Shown in pieces: positions 61,140 to 64,000 of a stretch of DNA of 64,000 bases. Source of the stretch: Tolypothrix sp. NIES-4075 (GTDB lineage: Bacteria; Cyanobacteriota; Cyanobacteriia; Cyanobacteriales; Nostocaceae); assembly GCF_002218085.1 (NCBI RefSeq), contig NZ_BDUC01000003.1, positions 159,666-223,665 of the forward strand, in the 5' to 3' direction. Every line of letters starts with the position of its first letter. The stretch's first letter is position 1. The position numbers and the translations under genes are program-made. The notes below the pieces were generated by a model. It saw nothing but the letters and a program-made list of their open reading frames with translations. It did no database searches and was not told the DNA's origin.

Positions 61140-61235
61140 TTAGCCACCAGCAGCAAAAGTAGCCATAATCAAAACTGAAAGTAAAATACCGGGGGTAAGT
61201 AGTGTCACTAGCATTAACAGGTCATGAGTAGACAT
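61140..61235 (-). CDS. 31-residue single-helix membrane protein
   Basis: A short reading frame, MSTHDLLMLVTLLTPGILLS followed by VLIMATFAAGG, is one transmembrane helix of about 20 residues with a short polar N-terminus. Its size and style match small subunits of photosynthetic or NDH complexes, but I cannot name it with confidence. Codon structure and clean start support translation; AAGTAA lies about 10 bases upstream. It sits between two gene clusters and no neighbour gives a clue. Confidence 0.45.
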   Translation of the reverse strand: MSTHDLLMLVTLLTPGILLSVLIMATFAAGG

Positions 61236-61337
61236 AATTTTTACTTGTTGAATGTTTTTGTCTTAACTGCAATCACTGTTATGGTAGACTATCTATCCAA
61301 AAGGCTGTATTAATATAGTTTTAACTTTTTAGATTTA

Positions 61338-61510
61338 TTAGGGAATGGGTAATGGTGAGCCAGCGCGGTCTTGGGGGTCTCCCCCATGAGCGACTTCAGA
61401 ACCCCGAAGGGGGGAATTACGAATTGGTAATGAGAGATTGTTTCCATCCCCCATCCCCGATTACCGATTACCGATTACCGATTACCGATTACCGATTCCC
61501 CATTCCCCAG
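61338..61510. repeat. Palindromic element and CCGATTA STRR tract
   Basis: 61356-61396 is an inverted copy of the GCCAGCGCGGTCTTG element found in cimA and at 15754, with a downstream CCCCGAAGGGGG hairpin. 61450-61505 is a run of CCGATTA heptamers that enters the 3' end of the midA-type gene. Confidence 0.85.
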
Positions 61511-62809
61511 TCCCTTCAATGGTTGAGAAATTTCTGCTTCTGTGAGTCCTTTGCTTTGAACTAAGACACCAAAACCACCCAATCCCATAGGATCTAAAAG
61601 CTGGTGTAGTGCATCCCGTCGTTGCAGCATCTGGGAAATTGGTTGCTGTTGATGAGAGAGGTTAGCGATGCGTAAACCTAACCCCAATGCCATCAAAAAC
61701 AATCCCTGCTGGGTAAAACCGACTTTTTGCAATATTAGGCGATCGCCCCATTTTTCCAAAGCGGTAAAATCAACATGAGCCGTGATGTCTTGTCGTCCAA
61801 TGTTTATATAAGGGTTGTTATGATGCCGATGCTGATAGTAACACTGTAAAGTTCCTTGTGATCGCGTAGCGTCTCCGGAGGAGAATCGCCTGGGGTTATA
61901 GTAACGATTGGCAGGATAACCATAATCTATTGTTAACACATACCCGCGCTTCAATCGGTCTGCCACTATACTCAGCCAGTCTACAGCCGCTAAATTAATT
62001 TCACTACGGTAGCCATCTGCATAAACACTTTGAGCAAAATCTATTCCTAATAAATCAAAATATTCAGCTATCTTCGGTGATGAAACTTCGCCAATTACCT
62101 CGACAAATAGGGGATGGGGAGAGGGGGAGATGGGGAGAATGGGGGATGGGGGGAAAGAAGAATTATTGTCCTTGTCTCCTTGTCTTTTTGTCTCCTTGTC
62201 TCCCACACCACGCTTCCCCAACTCCTCCACTCCCCCCCTCTCCCCCTCTTTCCGCGTTGTTACATAAATTTCTCGCAGCTGCCCTGCTTCTAAGGTAAAC
62301 TGATGCACTGGCAACGCATCCACTAACTCATTAGAAAAAAAGCAGCCAGTGATTGATAATGGCGGTATATCCTCTAAATTGCACCAGCGTAAAGGAAAAT
62401 CTTGCAAGCGTTGCTGTTGTTCTTGTCTTAAGGCGGGAGACTTCTCTACAATCACATACTCTAATGAGGCAAAAAAGTCAAGGTATTGCCGTTGTAAATA
62501 GTTAAGAATATCTGCTGCTAATAATCCTTGACCTGCTCCCATTTCTACTAGAGTAAATGGTTTTGGTCGCCCTAAAATCTCCCACATTTGGACAAATTGT
62601 TCAGCTAGCAACTCGCCAAAGTCACCACCAAGGTGAACGGAGGTGAAAAAATCACCTTGTTTTCCCAGGTTCACTGCTTTGGTGGAATAATAGCCATGTT
62701 CTGGATGATACAGCGCTATGTCCATATATTCGGCAAAAGTAATTCGCCGTTGGGGACTTGAGGCAATGCGCGAGCTGATAATTTTACACAACGTTGGATT
62801 AGAATCCAT
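61475..62809 (-). CDS. MidA/NDUFAF7-type SAM-dependent methyltransferase
   Basis: A 444-residue methyltransferase: ITFAEYMDIALYHPEHGYYS, LVEMGAGQGLLAADILNYLQ (SAM motif), SNELVDALPVHQF and VLTIDYGYPANRYYNPRRF, all typical of the MidA/NDUFAF7 (DUF185) family. In mitochondria the homologue dimethylates an arginine of complex I subunit NDUFS2, the equivalent of NdhH, so a role with NDH-1 is plausible (inference; ndhH lies in the same window). Two insertions are visible: an STRR-type one (residues about 197-235, EGERGGVEELGKRGVGDKET and on) and a small palindromic one near 61862-61892 (FSSGDATRSQ). The last residues are STRR-encoded. Confidence 0.87.
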   Translation of the reverse strand: MDSNPTLCKIISSRIASSPQRRITFAEYMDIALYHPEHGYYSTKAVNLGKQGDFFTSVHLGGDFGELLAEQFVQMWEILGRPKPFTLVEMGAGQGLLAADILNYLQRQYLDFFASLEYVIVEKSPALRQEQQQRLQDFPLRWCNLEDIPPLSITGCFFSNELVDALPVHQFTLEAGQLREIYVTTRKEGERGGVEELGKRGVGDKETKRQGDKDNNSSFPPSPILPISPSPHPLFVEVIGEVSSPKIAEYFDLLGIDFAQSVYADGYRSEINLAAVDWLSIVADRLKRGYVLTIDYGYPANRYYNPRRFSSGDATRSQGTLQCYYQHRHHNNPYINIGRQDITAHVDFTALEKWGDRLILQKVGFTQQGLFLMALGLGLRIANLSHQQQPISQMLQRRDALHQLLDPMGLGGFGVLVQSKGLTEAEISQPLKGLGNGESVIGNR

Positions 62810-62858
62810 ACTGGGGTTTGGGGATTAATTGAGCGATGAATCGCTCACTACGTAGTAT

Positions 62859-64000
62859 CTATTTTTTCTTGGGATAAAAATTCGGGAGTTCAACAGATGC
62901 TAATGATTTTCGCTTTTTGGGTGGACGCTGGGGATAAACCACCGGTGAGGGGGAGTTGGTATCGGCGGTGTAGTCTGTTAATGGTTCTTGGTCAAAATTA
63001 TTTGCCTGTGATTCTAACGGATTAAATGGTGTCCCTTGTGACCAGTAATCTTCTGGTTCTTCAGCCGTCGTTTCGGTGAAGGGTAAATTGGATGACATGG
63101 GTGATGCATCCCGAAGCGGAGAATGTCTTTCGCCAAAGGCATCTTGGGAATTTATTGGTTTTTCATCGTTTGAAATAGGTGTGGCGATCGCTTCCCATAT
63201 CGGCGGAATCGGCTGAGTTTTTTCTGTATCTTTTTTATCAGCTGGTTTTGCCGCGAAAAACATTTGGATGACATCATCCAGCTGCTCGTCTATATTATTT
63301 GATGAACGTGTGGTGTGGGGTGCGATTGGTTCATCATCAATTAGGTGCGATTCCGGCTCGGTGTAAGCGTCGATGGTTGCTGGTTGTGAAGTTGAGAATT
63401 CCCAGGTAGATGAAGTAGAATCAAATCGTTCGCTTGTGTCTGGTGGGCGTGATAATAAAGATTCTCCCGACGGATAATTTAGCTCATTAGTCAAAGAATC
63501 TATTTGTGCCGACCAAGGTTTAATCGGCTCGGCGTTAGAGAATGAAGACGAAGCTTGTTTAGAGTTTCTTGGTTGGCAGATGTTGATGTCGTCTGACTTA
63601 TTGGCGCTATCATCATTTGAATCATAGCTGGGGACAGGGTTTTCCAGACACTTTTCCAAAGCTGCTTTAAATTGCAGAGTTTGCCGCTGTTGTCGCATTA
63701 ACCGACTGCGTAACTCTCGACAAGTAGTTTCTGATTGTAATATCTGGTGAGACTGTTCGTTGTAGCTAGTTTGAATTTTGGCACATTCCCGCTCTAACTG
63801 GGCAAGCCGTTGTTGGCTAATTTCTAGCTGTGATTTATAATTTTCGATTAAACTTTCCTGACGTTGAACTGTTTGGACAGCCGTTTCTAACTGTTGGAAT
63901 AAAGACTTTATTTGCTCACCTGCTGCGGATAGTTCCTGAGTTTGTTGCCCAAGCATCGATTCGGCAACGCTTGAGCGCTTTTTCTGCCACTGCAATGCTT
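62859..64000 (-). CDS. Coiled-coil hypothetical protein, 5' end beyond the window
   Basis: At least 378 residues in the window. Residues up to about 115 form a long coiled coil (ELSAAGEQIKSLFQQLETAV, LIENYKSQLEISQQRLAQLE); the rest is a hydrophilic, Ser/Pro/Glu-rich tail with no recognisable domain and ends in basic KKRKSLASVELPNFYPKKK. The frame is open to the edge, so the true start is probably outside; the first available start inside is TTG at 63993-63995. Such proteins occur in filamentous cyanobacteria without assigned function. Confidence 0.7.
   Translation of the reverse strand, partial: ALQWQKKRSSVAESMLGQQTQELSAAGEQIKSLFQQLETAVQTVQRQESLIENYKSQLEISQQRLAQLERECAKIQTSYNEQSHQILQSETTCRELRSRLMRQQRQTLQFKAALEKCLENPVPSYDSNDDSANKSDDINICQPRNSKQASSSFSNAEPIKPWSAQIDSLTNELNYPSGESLLSRPPDTSERFDSTSSTWEFSTSQPATIDAYTEPESHLIDDEPIAPHTTRSSNNIDEQLDDVIQMFFAAKPADKKDTEKTQPIPPIWEAIATPISNDEKPINSQDAFGERHSPLRDASPMSSNLPFTETTAEEPEDYWSQGTPFNPLESQANNFDQEPLTDYTADTNSPSPVVYPQRPPKKRKSLASVELPNFYPKKK

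Overview
The window is chromosomal DNA of a filamentous, probably Nostocales-type cyanobacterium. Support comes from photosynthesis-linked genes (ycf3, ndhH, psb34, a CruP-like lycopene cyclase paralogue), a fused thiO-thiG gene, frequent HIP1 sites (GCGATCGC), and many short tandemly repeated repeats (STRRs: CCCATTA, CCCATTC, TTGGTTG and related heptamers) in most gene gaps. No rRNA, tRNA, CRISPR array, transposase or phage structural gene was seen.

Layout. 1-7 kb: three short-chain dehydrogenases, a DUF4058 protein, the Mg transporter MgtE and a dimethylformamidase-like secreted protein. 7.5-11.5 kb: a P-loop ATPase gene and a TPR gene, separated by a phased 21-bp repeat array; the TPR gene carries eleven near-identical 102-bp units. 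11.7-16.7 kb: a PGM1-type ATP-grasp ligase, a membrane Ser/Thr kinase, two copies of a probable small-RNA gene on the minus strand, and a secreted pentapeptide protein. 16.8-31.6 kb: housekeeping and stress genes (M20 amidohydrolase, hemerythrin-like protein, DUF2993/DUF2231 pair, GST, SRAP, ycf3, gatC, glutathionyl-hydroquinone reductase, aroA, a thioredoxin-fold protein). 31.8-35.2 kb: a deoxypyrimidine block with thyX, a dUTPase-fold membrane protein that has lost the catalytic Glu, dut, and two tandem dcd genes. Together Dcd, Dut and ThyX give the route dCTP to dUTP to dUMP to dTMP. 35-40.7 kb: a CobO-like protein without a P-loop, an adenylate kinase homologue, rph, pgl, an FHA protein and an M50 protease. 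40.8-45.6 kb: a decayed tandem duplication of an FAD monooxygenase gene plus part of rsmH. 45.8-64 kb: ndhH, a stand-alone bilin-type GAF protein, cruP-like, cimA, a ferredoxin gene broken by repeat elements, thiO-thiG, psb34, a second TPR protein, a beta-hydroxyacid dehydrogenase, a MidA-type methyltransferase and a partial coiled-coil protein.

Two themes run through the window. First, tandem duplication at every scale: 21-bp and 102-bp units, a 164-bp segment, the dcd pair, and an approximately 2-kb segment. Second, STRRs and small palindromic elements have entered coding sequence in frame in several genes (cimA, cruP-like, thiO-thiG, midA, rsmH) and destroyed one (the ferredoxin).

The strongest candidates for undescribed biology are the ATPase/TPR module whose repeat variation sits on the predicted ligand-facing positions of the TPR solenoid, the twin small-RNA genes, the dUTPase-fold membrane protein, and the orphan GAF photoreceptor candidate. 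All calls rest on reading the sequence and on family knowledge; no database search was run.
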